Positions 34,237-43,357 of a DNA stretch of 64,000 nucleotides are shown one piece after another. How positions within the stretch are numbered: position 1 is the stretch's first letter; each line of letters opens with the position of its first letter. Both the position numbers and the translations under genes were made by a program. The stretch is from Klebsiella grimontii. GTDB lineage: Bacteria; Pseudomonadota; Gammaproteobacteria; Enterobacterales; Enterobacteriaceae. The stretch spans positions 1 through 64,000 of the forward strand of contig NZ_FZTC01000029.1 in the NCBI RefSeq assembly GCF_900200035.1, given 5' to 3'. The notes beneath the pieces were generated by a model. That model was not told the DNA's origin. It searched no databases and saw only the letters and a list, made by a program, of their open reading frames with translations.

Positions 34237-35028
34237 TTATGACCTGATGTTTTTCAGTTCACTACGTGCATCTTCAATATTTCCACGCGCTTCTTCAAAC
34301 GCTACCCTTAACCATTCCCGGTCAAACCAGTTCCGCACCGGACTATTTTCGTAAATGTGGACCAGTTCGGCATAATGTTGCCCGTAAACTTTTCCTGTAG
34401 ATTTCCCTCTCACTATGATTTCGAGGTTCTTCAGTACACATTTTCCGTTAAGAATATCCGCTATACACGAATCTTTATATTCATCATCCCAAGTATCAGA
34501 CGTGTCCCAGAACTCCTCTTCGCTTTCGGTGACAATGATTTCGAAATTGGCTGTTGCTCGTGACATAACAAGCTCGCCTTCATAGGCTGGAGTCATGCTT
34601 TCATGAATTTTATAACCGTCGTTTTCAAGCGTGTTACAAATCTGCTCAATACTTTCCCTTATGCTCTCCAGAACGTCATTAAAGCGGACTTCATATTCGA
34701 TGTTGTCAGGGTAATTTTCTAACAGGGTCCGAATTGTATTGGCATGCGAATATCGGTAGCCATAACCGTTGCGCTCAAGGATGAGTGTAGTGCCACTGCC
34801 TTTTATTACTTCGGCAACCTCTTCTGCTAGTTTTTCAGAGATGTGGTTATCTTTCAGCAGACCAGACAGTAAGGTCAAAATTTCTTTGTCATGCAGCACA
34901 CCGTAAAATGCCACTCCATCTCCCTGGCAGTAACGTAATGAATAGTCCAGTTCCAGATCGGCAGGCCAACCATGACCCAGCAGAGTGTTTTGACAGTGAC
35001 GGTTAAACAGATTGTTAAAAGCGTTCAT
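34237..35028 (-). CDS. hypothetical protein (263 aa)
   Basis: Soluble, acidic protein. MNAFNNLFNRHCQNTLLGHG then a CQGDGVAFYGVL stretch (about 34-45), a helical middle (VLESIRESIEQICNTLENDG) and a charged C-terminus (VAFEEARGNIEDARSELKNI). Similar unknown proteins are frequent on large enterobacterial plasmids, but I know no activity. The gene is preceded by a strongly structured non-coding segment (35067-35284), which may be its leader RNA. Confidence 0.65.
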   Translation of the reverse strand: MNAFNNLFNRHCQNTLLGHGWPADLELDYSLRYCQGDGVAFYGVLHDKEILTLLSGLLKDNHISEKLAEEVAEVIKGSGTTLILERNGYGYRYSHANTIRTLLENYPDNIEYEVRFNDVLESIRESIEQICNTLENDGYKIHESMTPAYEGELVMSRATANFEIIVTESEEEFWDTSDTWDDEYKDSCIADILNGKCVLKNLEIIVRGKSTGKVYGQHYAELVHIYENSPVRNWFDREWLRVAFEEARGNIEDARSELKNIRS

Positions 35029-35066
35029 TGCGGATTCTCCAGCAGTTAAGGATAGTGTGCGGCTTG

Positions 35067-35284
35067 ACCTGTGCCGTGAGACAAACGCAGACGGGGAAAA
35101 CAGAACAAAAAAGGGCGATGAAGGAAGCCGCAGCTCAAAATTTTTGCAGGCTGAATGCCTGTAAAAATTTTGTGACCGGGTGACTGAGGCGGCGATAGCT
35201 TCCCTTTGAAGTGATGTGACCCGGCTAAAGTGGTCTCACGGCACAGGTCCCGGTACCCGGCAAACCGGGGACCGTGGGCCTGTG
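35067..35284 (-). ncRNA. structured leader or small RNA candidate with alternative stems
   Basis: A perfect 16-bp inverted repeat (35067-35082 with 35233-35248, core CCTGTGCCGTGAGAC) encloses a 16-bp hairpin with one G-T wobble (35136-35151/35157-35172, loop TGAAT) and a CCGGGT/ACCCGG stem (35176-35181/35219-35224). Outside it, CACAGG (35242-35247) can instead pair with CCTGTG (35279-35284), which would break the outer stem. A GGTCCCGG/CCGGGGACC hairpin (35246-35273) supports the alternative. On the minus strand a T6 run follows the structure. The segment ends about 40 bp before the 263-aa gene. Read as an RNA this looks like an attenuator or structured ncRNA. Confidence 0.6.
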
Positions 35285-35348
35285 CTGGTGGATTGAACGA
35301 AATTTAAATTGCAGGGGGTTAAAATGGAGAAAAGTGGATCTTGATGAT

Positions 35349-35708
35349 TTACTCGTAACCGTATTTCGTGGCGGCTTTTACGGCTGCATCATACAATTCC
35401 TCTTTAGCCATTTTTTCTTCTCCGCCACAATCAAGTGTCACGGTCCTGAAACTGAAACTTGTGAGGTCTGGCTCATTACGCGATTTTAACTTGCAAGATA
35501 AATATTCTTTCCCTATTGGTACCAGGCCCATGTTTCTGTCCTGCCAGCTGGAATAAGACACGTACGATGCAGCGATAACGCTAAAGAATACGAGAAATGT
35601 CCATTCTTTCCGGTTTAACAGGTCCTTACGGAAAATTGCTCCGGCGATGGTCATCACCGGCATAATCCACACAACAATACTGGTTAAAACAAAGAACTGG
35701 CTAAACAT
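35349..35708 (-). CDS. small membrane protein (119 aa)
   Basis: Two hydrophobic segments (about 5-25 and 38-55), then a hydrophilic domain with two cysteines (LSCKLKSRN, TLDCGGEEK) and an acidic end. AGGGGGG lies 5 nt before the ATG. It starts 9 bp after the stop of the 1127-aa gene, so it is co-transcribed with it. It may tether the large protein to the membrane; this is only suggested by context. Confidence 0.65.
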   Translation of the reverse strand: MFSQFFVLTSIVVWIMPVMTIAGAIFRKDLLNRKEWTFLVFFSVIAASYVSYSSWQDRNMGLVPIGKEYLSCKLKSRNEPDLTSFSFRTVTLDCGGEEKMAKEELYDAAVKAATKYGYE

Positions 35709-35717
35709 TAAGCCCCC

Positions 35718-38700
35718 CTAATACCACCTTTCGTTAATTCCTGCTGGCGGTTTGAATTTATCACCGGACGTATGTTTCCTTACGGAACTGTCCTCCTTAA
35801 GGATAAACATCATTGCCAACTCTTTATTATCAAAACTGTGCCTGGTGACCGTATGTACCGGCGCTTCGATATTGCTCAATGAAATGGTTCCGTCCGACCC
35901 TTGTGGACAGATATCGAACCAGTGGTGAATTCGATATATTTCCCCATCACATTTCAGCACCGGGAGTGGGCCTTCTGACAGAGACTTGGGCAGTTTTACT
36001 TCGAATACATCAACAGCTTCCTGCTCCTGTTGGTGAGACGAGCCCAGTAGTTTATCGATGATAAACTCGTCGTTATCGTCTTTGAGATTATCGGCAATAT
36101 ATATATTGCGGTGTAGTCCGCGTTCAGCTTCCGAGATAACAAAAAAGAGTCGGTTTTCTAACATCCGGAGTTGGCTGTAGGCACTGAACGAAATAGAACC
36201 GTATTCAACGTTATCCATACTAAGCTTACGGTCAGCGCTAAACATGCCGACATCTGGAGTTTTCTGCGACATGCCCAATGCCAGTCGGTTACCCTGTTTT
36301 TCAATCCTTTCCCGTTTGCCTTCCTTTTGAGCAAAGCGCGAGACGTACTCATGGAAAAGTTCCTTTTTTAAGGAATCGCTGGCATTGTGGTAAAAATACC
36401 CCACAGCCTCATTTCCTGTGGTTACGTATACGTACTGCCAGACTCCGCGATCGATGTAGATGCCAACAGGTATCATTAAAGTGGGCTGTTGCACCTGGCC
36501 TCCGGTTTTGCGGTAATCATTCATTTCGCAGTAAGCCATCATCCATTCACGCACTCCAGCCTCAAATTCTACGGGATTAGCCGGAGACAGCTTTTGCAGA
36601 TCCTCTTTACCCGTTTCAATAAATTCAAAGGCTCTTTGTTTCTCTTCGAAACTGCCGAAAGCCGATTTCAACCCTTTCCACTCGCTGGCCTCCGGCCATT
36701 GGTAGAGTGTGGTTTCACATACGCTATTTTTGCTTAGCAATACAGGTCTGGAAGAATCGAGTTTTAGCCCCTTTAGTGACAATTTAAAGGTCAGCAATAT
36801 AACCCATTTATGGGTTTCCAGGCGGTCATCTCGTTCCTCGTCAGTAGGGGTAACATACAACGCCAGCCGGGAATTAGTGGTAACAACCAGACGTAATGGC
36901 AGGCTCCCACGAGAAATGGCCATCTCCACGGCGGCCTCTTTATGGCTCAAACCACGCCATGCGATCAGGTCCATCATGCCAAGTATTTCTTTCCAGCTTT
37001 TCTCGTTTTCAATGCCTTCGCTAAGTGGTTGGCCTTTTCTATCTGCCCGCCAGTTGATGATTGTCTTATCGACGATCTCCGCACGGTTTGCTTTCGTCCC
37101 TATGTTGCCATCCACCAGCGCTCTGAGGAGCTTTTGTCGATATGGCTGCTCATGTTCTTCTTCCTTTCGAAGAACGGCAGAGAGACGCTTGAATAGCTTT
37201 ATGAAGTACATGAAACCTTTACGGCTTGGTCGGCTGTGAATGTAATAGTCGAGGTCGTCTGCTTTTACCGCATCAAGACAGAGGTATCCCACACTGCTGG
37301 AATCTTCCCACACATCACGTTTGAAATTCGTGAGTGACACTTTCGCATTAAACTCGCGCACATCATTAGGCCGTTTACGCCGGTAGATATCCTTTTTGAC
37401 CGGTACATCCACGCAGATCTCATTGTTTCGGGTATAGGCCACCGCCATTCCCTCATCATTGATAAAATCGGCCGTAAAATAATAGGAGCCCCGATAACTG
37501 GAGCCAGTGTCAGGTTTCGTAGCACTCGGCGCGGTTTTAGGGTTACAAACAGTTCTCCATTCGCAAAACACCCTTGAACCAGGCCGCAAATGGCTGTTGG
37601 CTTCACTTATGTATTCTTCAATAGAAGGACGGACTTTTGCGTCAGGATCGTCCAGTAACCCGGTACCGTCATGGTCATGAATAAAGCGACAATACTTTTC
37701 CTGGAAGTCCATAGAAACAAAACTAAAGCGATCCTGCGGGTCGTAGAACTCACCAAACAGCTTGAGCCGGTGGTCAAGACCACAGCAGAGGATGAGGAAC
37801 CGATAATAGTGCAGAGCAACCATCTCATGCGTTTTCAGGCGGTCCGTATAGGACACGTCATTGAAGGTAACCTGTGCACCATCAGCACCGCGAAAAATAT
37901 TCCCCTGTTCATCAGTTGTCGGGAAAAGCGTATGGGCGCCGAGGTGAGATTCTACACCGGAGTATACCTGGAACAGTCTTTCTCCGTCCCGGACCATAAG
38001 GAAAACGGTCTGGTTTCTGGCATTCATCTCCCAGTTAGCCCACCGGTCCTGATAATCAATATAGCGGCGGGTGGTTGTCATACACACGACACACCGCTCA
38101 GACGGGAATATCTGCTCTACCAAGCCAGGATGGTCATTCAGTGCTTTGAAAAACAGTGGTAGTTTTTCAAAATCGAACCATTCTCCGATATCGAGGTAAA
38201 TCGCCGTTTCTTCATCGACCACCAGCTTACGTTGAACAAAGGTTAACGGAACGTGTGCCGGTGCCGAATCGCCTTCTTTGATAGTGTTCACGACAACATC
38301 TTTTCCGATGTAGAGGTCGAGGGATTTAATACCATCCATCAGCTTGTTAAGCGTTTCCCGGCTTTCTTCCGCGACAGCAAGTTGAGCTGCTGCTGATTCT
38401 TCCAGATAGGGTGTGATAGCCTGAACCGCCCTCGAAATCGCAGAATTTTTTTCTTTAATCCAGTCGATTTGAGCCTGTGCGATTTCATGTCTGAACTCTA
38501 CGACCTGCTGCAGCTGCGCTATCTTTGTTTCGTCGATACCAGATGACAGAGCGGAGCCAAGAGAGGTTATTTCGGTAGACGGCGAGTGACGCGTAAGCAT
38601 GGGCAGCTGTTTTTTATCATTACCTGCAGCTGATGAACTAGCCTTCTTAGCTTCTACGCGCGAGAGTAATTCAGTTCGCAGAGCATCAGGATCAGCCATG

Positions 38701-39101
38701 GTTTCGGTCATTTGCTGAGTAAGCTGGCTCACACGGTTCTGAGCAGCCATAAGTTCGTGGCTACGGATATCCTGTCCGTCATCTGCAAATTCAAACTTGT
38801 CCAGAAAGTCGTTGAACAGAAAGCGATGCTCTTTGAACGATTTTGCTGTGCTGCAGCTGCGACCAGCTGCATCGGTATATTTGTAAACAAAGTCCTTATT
38901 GAATTTTGATGGGTGGGTGCGGAGGATCACAGTGTGCAGAGCATTATCGACCCAGCGGAGCGACTCAATCAGTAGCACTTCATCCTGTTCAATACGTTCT
39001 TCAGGAATAGCGTGCTTAGCACGCCAGTATTGTCCACCCTGGAGAGAATGGAATTTCTGAAGGCGCTCTGGTTGCTGTTCGTGTGGGATAATGTCAGGCA
39101 T
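35718..39101 (-). CDS. very large protein of unknown function (1127 aa)
   Basis: The longest gene of the window. The N-terminal ~110 residues are globular, residues about 115-270 carry heptad-like coiled-coil helices (QNRVSQLTQQMTETM; QQVVEFRHEIAQAQIDWIKE), and the rest is beta-rich and globular. No Walker, nuclease or transmembrane motif could be recognised. The gene lies 72 bp downstream of a DNA methyltransferase and 9 bp upstream of a small membrane protein, all on one strand. The size and the methyltransferase partner suggest a DNA-modification-linked or defence function, but this is inference from context. Confidence 0.8.
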   Translation of the reverse strand: MPDIIPHEQQPERLQKFHSLQGGQYWRAKHAIPEERIEQDEVLLIESLRWVDNALHTVILRTHPSKFNKDFVYKYTDAAGRSCSTAKSFKEHRFLFNDFLDKFEFADDGQDIRSHELMAAQNRVSQLTQQMTETMADPDALRTELLSRVEAKKASSSAAGNDKKQLPMLTRHSPSTEITSLGSALSSGIDETKIAQLQQVVEFRHEIAQAQIDWIKEKNSAISRAVQAITPYLEESAAAQLAVAEESRETLNKLMDGIKSLDLYIGKDVVVNTIKEGDSAPAHVPLTFVQRKLVVDEETAIYLDIGEWFDFEKLPLFFKALNDHPGLVEQIFPSERCVVCMTTTRRYIDYQDRWANWEMNARNQTVFLMVRDGERLFQVYSGVESHLGAHTLFPTTDEQGNIFRGADGAQVTFNDVSYTDRLKTHEMVALHYYRFLILCCGLDHRLKLFGEFYDPQDRFSFVSMDFQEKYCRFIHDHDGTGLLDDPDAKVRPSIEEYISEANSHLRPGSRVFCEWRTVCNPKTAPSATKPDTGSSYRGSYYFTADFINDEGMAVAYTRNNEICVDVPVKKDIYRRKRPNDVREFNAKVSLTNFKRDVWEDSSSVGYLCLDAVKADDLDYYIHSRPSRKGFMYFIKLFKRLSAVLRKEEEHEQPYRQKLLRALVDGNIGTKANRAEIVDKTIINWRADRKGQPLSEGIENEKSWKEILGMMDLIAWRGLSHKEAAVEMAISRGSLPLRLVVTTNSRLALYVTPTDEERDDRLETHKWVILLTFKLSLKGLKLDSSRPVLLSKNSVCETTLYQWPEASEWKGLKSAFGSFEEKQRAFEFIETGKEDLQKLSPANPVEFEAGVREWMMAYCEMNDYRKTGGQVQQPTLMIPVGIYIDRGVWQYVYVTTGNEAVGYFYHNASDSLKKELFHEYVSRFAQKEGKRERIEKQGNRLALGMSQKTPDVGMFSADRKLSMDNVEYGSISFSAYSQLRMLENRLFFVISEAERGLHRNIYIADNLKDDNDEFIIDKLLGSSHQQEQEAVDVFEVKLPKSLSEGPLPVLKCDGEIYRIHHWFDICPQGSDGTISLSNIEAPVHTVTRHSFDNKELAMMFILKEDSSVRKHTSGDKFKPPAGINERWY

Positions 39102-39173
39102 AAAGCCATCTCCTGTGATTGTTCACTCCGCTACAGGCAGAATGAATAATGAGTTTTTTACCTAAAACGGCCG

Positions 39174-40418
39174 CTACGCGAATAACTCACCGTTATCAAT
39201 AATCGGGTTCATCTCAAATCCCGGAAATTCTGAGAAAAAACCGGTGGACGAAATTCGTAACCATTCGAGAATACTATCAAAACACATCCACCTGCGGTTG
39301 AGCCGTTCGGCGGCAAGGCCTGTTTTGAGAGACCCGGCGAAAGGATCAACGACAAGTTCGTTTTCGTCTGTCAGGAACCGAATGAAAAAGTCAGGGATGG
39401 CCGTCGGGAACATTGCCCCATGTGCCGGCAGCCCTAAGCGCTTAGCCTCCTGATGAAACCGGCGAGTGTCTGCACATGCATGCCCTCTGATAATCACATT
39501 TTTAGGGATAGCCCCGTTTGTGTTGTGAGAAAAGGCCCCGGGTTTCAGGGTATGAGCACCGTCACCGTACATGGCCGTACGCATCTCTCCGCCCTGGGCG
39601 ATCAATGCGCTATGCCTCTCAGTATGGGGCTGCAACACACGCTGGTTGCAGGAGCGGACAGCATCAGGATTATTGGTCAGCCAGAAAATCATTTCATGGC
39701 CTGCCAGCAGGTGGATTTTTTTGCGGCAAGCCCAATATGTCGGCGAAGGTGCCTTACTCATATTGACCCATGGCAACCGGTCCATAAGGTAGAGGTCAAG
39801 CTTCTCGCACAAAGACAGTAACAGTCGCTCCGGATAGAGAGAACGTGAAGGCTGACCCGGATTAAAAATGTCCTGACCGATATTCAGTACGAGAGAACCA
39901 CCGTCGACCAGCTGGCGTGCAATCGGGCGAATAGCGTCTACGATGAAATCAATATAGTCACTGTCGGTTTTGAAGGCGGCGGCATAATCACGCTGCTTTC
40001 TTAGCGGATATGGCGGAGACGTCAGGCAAAGATGAACCGGTTCTGTATTTCCTGGTAGAGCCATCGTAGAGTTACCAAAAATAGCTACCCCAAGGTCCGT
40101 ACTGAATGCCACTAGACGTGCCCCTTCCCGCGCTTCGGAAAGTCCGGATTTGTTTTTCCTGCAGTGACGCCATAGAGAACGGCCAGAGCTTAAACGTTCG
40201 ATGACGTTCATGGATTTTAGTGTTTGTTGAAACCAGCGAATACGGTGTTTAATTTTATTATGGGCAACACCCGCCGTACCGAATTTTTCTTTTGTATTGA
40301 ACGCATCATCTGAAATAGCAAGGCGAGACTGAACCTCCCGATACAACTCATCATTAGTGAGTTCGCGGTCAGATTCAGAATAAATAGCTTCGATTAAATC
40401 CATGTTCAGACGTGACAT
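39174..40418 (-). CDS. beta-class N4/N6 DNA methyltransferase with N-terminal Mrr-like wHTH
   Basis: 414 aa. Motif IV TSPPYPL (133-139) comes before motif I VVDPFAGSLKTGLAAE (near 366-381), which is the order of beta-class amino-methyltransferases; SPPY favours N4-cytosine but N6-adenine is possible. The first 90 residues (LTNDELYREVQ...KHRIRWFQQTLKSM) resemble the winged-helix N-terminus of Mrr-type proteins. No restriction gene is adjacent; the neighbour is the 1127-aa unknown. It may be a solitary methylase or half of an unfamiliar system. Confidence 0.87.
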   Translation of the reverse strand: MSRLNMDLIEAIYSESDRELTNDELYREVQSRLAISDDAFNTKEKFGTAGVAHNKIKHRIRWFQQTLKSMNVIERLSSGRSLWRHCRKNKSGLSEAREGARLVAFSTDLGVAIFGNSTMALPGNTEPVHLCLTSPPYPLRKQRDYAAAFKTDSDYIDFIVDAIRPIARQLVDGGSLVLNIGQDIFNPGQPSRSLYPERLLLSLCEKLDLYLMDRLPWVNMSKAPSPTYWACRKKIHLLAGHEMIFWLTNNPDAVRSCNQRVLQPHTERHSALIAQGGEMRTAMYGDGAHTLKPGAFSHNTNGAIPKNVIIRGHACADTRRFHQEAKRLGLPAHGAMFPTAIPDFFIRFLTDENELVVDPFAGSLKTGLAAERLNRRWMCFDSILEWLRISSTGFFSEFPGFEMNPIIDNGELFA

Positions 40419-40677
40419 AAAAGACTCCGGTAAATTTCACAAACCCATTATCTCACATTTAGATCTGTACGCCAGGGGTAGATTATAAAAAAGGAAAATT
40501 TATTGTGTGTTGTTGATGACACCAACATAAACATTAACTGTTTATGGTTGGTTTGCATTCATATTTTGATAAAACTATTTACTTCTGATTGTATTGACTG
40601 AAGGAGCTCTGGTTATGGTTACGAGCCCCTCCTGAATTCAGGGGGCCCGATAGTCTCTTTCGATTCCAGTAGATAAA

Positions 40678-40923
40678 TTATCGGGTGGAAATTTGCGGTA
40701 ATGTCAGACTCAAAAAGTTTAATAAAACATCTTGAGATTCTTCCATAACTTCGCGGGCGACTTCATGAGACATCCGACCATTTTGAAATTTAACATTATC
40801 ACTGGATAAGATTTTTTCCGCCCATTCAATATTATTAACAGCAAAACAGCTTTCGTCAGATAACAGGAATAAAAAACATCCATGCTTGATAAACTCTCTC
40901 TGACCCAGAAAAGTTGTGTTCAT
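40678..40923 (-). CDS. hypothetical small protein (81 aa)
   Basis: MNTTFLGQREFIKHGCFLFL; helical with an acidic C-terminal half. It starts 22 bp after the stop of the 215-aa gene. No motif recognised. The 259 bp downstream, before the methyltransferase gene, hold nothing identifiable. Confidence 0.55.
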   Translation of the reverse strand: MNTTFLGQREFIKHGCFLFLLSDESCFAVNNIEWAEKILSSDNVKFQNGRMSHEVAREVMEESQDVLLNFLSLTLPQISTR

Positions 40924-40945
40924 AAACGTCGCCCTTTAAATGAAT

Positions 40946-41593
40946 TTAATTGCTGACAGCGTTAATTCGCTCTTCCGGTGTATCCCCAAGTTCAAGTATC
41001 TGTCCGGCCCCATTGAGGAGCATTTTATTTCCATGCATGGTTGTAACAATGGCTCTCCAGGCATCCCCTCCATTCTCCCCCCAGTACTGCAAGCCTGCCT
41101 GTTCCAGGTCATCTCCGCTGGAAAAAAACCGGGCACCCGGTAACTTGTCAGTATCCAGATCCACTGAAAAGTCGGACTGAATACAAATGCCGTTTTGTGT
41201 CATGAAGTACAGGCTGCGTACGGCTTTTTGTTCTGAGAGAATAGAGCTCCCGTCTGAAAGCAGCTGGTGGGTGGTGACTACAACGGTATACACGTTGCGA
41301 CAAAGAGGCGTCGCAGCCATGAGAAGGACCATGGCGTCTGCAACAGCATAGAGACCAAGGAGTTGCGACAAAATATCACGCTGAGAGGGAAACGAAAACG
41401 ACAGAACATCGTAACCACAGGTACGGTCTTCCGAGGTACCGGAATTGCGGAGGATTTCTTGAAGTACCTTACTGCCACTGGATTGCGGATCAATCCACGA
41501 ATCCTTCTTCTGACTGTTTAAAGCAGATTTCCAATTTTGAGGAGCCATACCGTTAAAAGTGAAGGTGATTTTTACGCTGTTTTCTGATGGCAT
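40946..41593 (-). CDS. hypothetical protein (215 aa)
   Basis: MPSENSVKITFTFNGMAPQN; alternating strands and helices, with a hydrophobic middle (LLGLYAVADAMVLLMAATPL) that is probably buried helix and not a membrane span. Followed at 22 bp by the 81-aa gene; the upstream 108-aa gene is 30 bp away. Probably one operon. Not recognised. Confidence 0.6.
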   Translation of the reverse strand: MPSENSVKITFTFNGMAPQNWKSALNSQKKDSWIDPQSSGSKVLQEILRNSGTSEDRTCGYDVLSFSFPSQRDILSQLLGLYAVADAMVLLMAATPLCRNVYTVVVTTHQLLSDGSSILSEQKAVRSLYFMTQNGICIQSDFSVDLDTDKLPGARFFSSGDDLEQAGLQYWGENGGDAWRAIVTTMHGNKMLLNGAGQILELGDTPEERINAVSN

Positions 41594-41623
41594 ATCGCCC
41601 CCCCTGATTGCTGGTGCCGTAGT

Positions 41624-41950
41624 TTAATTAAGTGAATTGAATGCGGGGCCAGAGTAGTCAGTCGTAATCTCAGACGCCATATCCTTAGATAAGGATTCTT
41701 TTAATACGTTTATATACTTCTCGATTTTGTCGTCAGAAAGTGAGTTTATATCGATACCGACCCCATTTGGAGCCAAGTATTTCTCATTGAAATGCATGAA
41801 CTCTTCCCGGTTAGAGGGAATATCTCCTGAACTGATAATTACAAAATCCTCAGTAATTTGTTTTACAACTGGTTTGCCATCTACAACTTCAACGAGGAAA
41901 ACGTCCTGGTCCTTGACTGAAACGGCTTTGCTGATGTCTGAGATTGCCAT
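41624..41950 (-). CDS. hypothetical acidic protein (108 aa)
   Basis: ATG 41950 (MAISDISKAVSVKDQDVFLV) has AAGGA 7 nt upstream; the longer frame to 42016 lacks a site. Soluble acidic protein with DDKIEKYINVLKESLSKD helix. First gene of the three-gene group down to 40678. Function unknown. Confidence 0.6.
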   Translation of the reverse strand: MAISDISKAVSVKDQDVFLVEVVDGKPVVKQITEDFVIISSGDIPSNREEFMHFNEKYLAPNGVGIDINSLSDDKIEKYINVLKESLSKDMASEITTDYSGPAFNSLN

Positions 41951-42181
41951 AATTAATCCTTGAACATTTATTTTCGAGTTAAATAAGTACATCACCATAA
42001 AAACAATAAGTAGCATGAGTATATTATCGTATTAAAAATGGCATTGCCAGGTGTAGATTTGTTTCGCTGTTATATATAAACCCATTCAATCTTTATGGTG
42101 TTTTTAATAGTTGAAACCATTTAGGGGAGTGAAACTGAACACCCTATGAAACCGAATGCCCAGCTCATCAACCATACAGAT

Positions 42182-42982
42182 TCAATAATTAGGTAAAATA
42201 TTTTGACTGTGATGCTCCAGTAACGCATTGAGCTCTTTACTGCGTAAACAGACGATACGATACAGATTTTGTCTCTCAGGTTCGTCCATAGACCGGTAGA
42301 TCGAGATCAGAAGCTCTGAATCAGTCTTATCGAATGGATTAACCGTATCAGGCGATTGTTCCCGGTTCTCTTGCGGTTCATTAAGCTCGATGAGAGTATC
42401 CAGCGCCTGACATTGTTCAAGCTTGAGCCTGAAGCTTCTTTCCAGAGTAGTGATTTCTTCATCTGGAAGCTTCTGCAGTTCTTTAGCCAGACCGTCACAA
42501 TTAGCCTTCAACGAATCCTCTTCTCCGGATACAAAGCCGCGTATCCATTCCGTTGACACACCAATAGCACTAGCGATGTTATATAAGTCCGATTCGCGGG
42601 CAAGGCCGGTGTGAAACCATGATTCGACATCAGCAGAATCGACACCCGCGATCACCGCAACTTTATCCGCGTCCAAATTATAGTCCATCATAATATGAAT
42701 CAGATTGAGAGGTTTGAAAGAGACCTTTCTGTCCAGGCCTGAAGAAACATAATGAGCTAAAGCAAGACGTTGTGCAGTTTCAGCAGGATCAGGTGAGAGG
42801 TATTCATAGTTCACCGATGCTTTGTCCATAGGCCCACCACGAAGCTGGTCGAGGAAAATCTTATTTACTCCCGGCGTAGGAGCCAAAATGCTGCACTCTT
42901 TGCCCTGGTCTTTTTTATCACAACCCTTCTCATTCTTACCTGCATCATTATTCTGAGGGGACTTGCTGTGTTCATAAGCCAT
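42182..42982 (-). CDS. XRE-like regulator with central HTH (266 aa)
   Basis: The segment LNLIHIMMDYNLDADKVAVIAGVDSADVESWFHTGLARESDLYNIASAIGVSTEWIRGF (about 92-150, here shown only to locate the motif by its ends L92 and F150) has the helix-turn-helix order of Cro/CI-type proteins, with the recognition helix around SADVESWF. The N-terminal 50 residues are polar and the C-terminus helical, possibly for dimerisation. Its own upstream region holds a perfect AAAGTTACTTT (43113-43123), which makes it one candidate for the protein that reads that motif. Confidence 0.6.
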   Translation of the reverse strand: MAYEHSKSPQNNDAGKNEKGCDKKDQGKECSILAPTPGVNKIFLDQLRGGPMDKASVNYEYLSPDPAETAQRLALAHYVSSGLDRKVSFKPLNLIHIMMDYNLDADKVAVIAGVDSADVESWFHTGLARESDLYNIASAIGVSTEWIRGFVSGEEDSLKANCDGLAKELQKLPDEEITTLERSFRLKLEQCQALDTLIELNEPQENREQSPDTVNPFDKTDSELLISIYRSMDEPERQNLYRIVCLRSKELNALLEHHSQNILPNY

Positions 42983-43112
42983 GATTTTTCTCTATGTAAT
43001 TTTGAGTGTTAACTATCACTGAATTTTCTATCCAGTGGCGAGACTATCAGATTCAAAATGAGCTTTTCCCGTTTGGCACCATTAAACGCCGTTACAGACA
43101 ATTTATATTTTG

Positions 43113-43123
43113 AAAGTTACTTT
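43113..43123 (+). promoter_or_regulatory. AAAGTTACTTT palindrome between truncated gene and regulator gene
   Basis: One of about twenty copies of the plasmid-wide palindrome. It is followed by TCTGACTG, as at 13525 and 19156. The transposon lies 14 bp away, so the site survived the insertion. Confidence 0.6.
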
Positions 43124-43137
43124 CTCTGACTGTTAAG

Positions 43138-43303
43138 TGTAGCGACCTGCAATCGAAAACGGTCCGACCTGCATTCAGCGGCTTTTTCGACCGGAATTAA
43201 CTGCGACCAGCGCCCACCTCAAACCAGAGATAACTGCGAATGAACCTGCATTCAATCGCGCCGACCTGCATTCCATCGGCGCGAACCAGAATTAACTGCG
43301 AGT
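43138..43303 (+). repeat. left terminal inverted repeat of the transposon
   Basis: Starts TGTAGCGACCTGC and ends TTAACTGCGAGTG. CCTGCATTC occurs three times and TAACTGCGA three times, consistent with multiple transposase-binding sites, as in Tn7- and Tn5053-like ends. Matches the right end in reverse with few mismatches. Confidence 0.9.
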
Positions 43304-43357
43304 GACCGGGAGGCGCTGGCCAGATACGGCGCGGGCCATTCGGCCCTTGCGTTGGTC

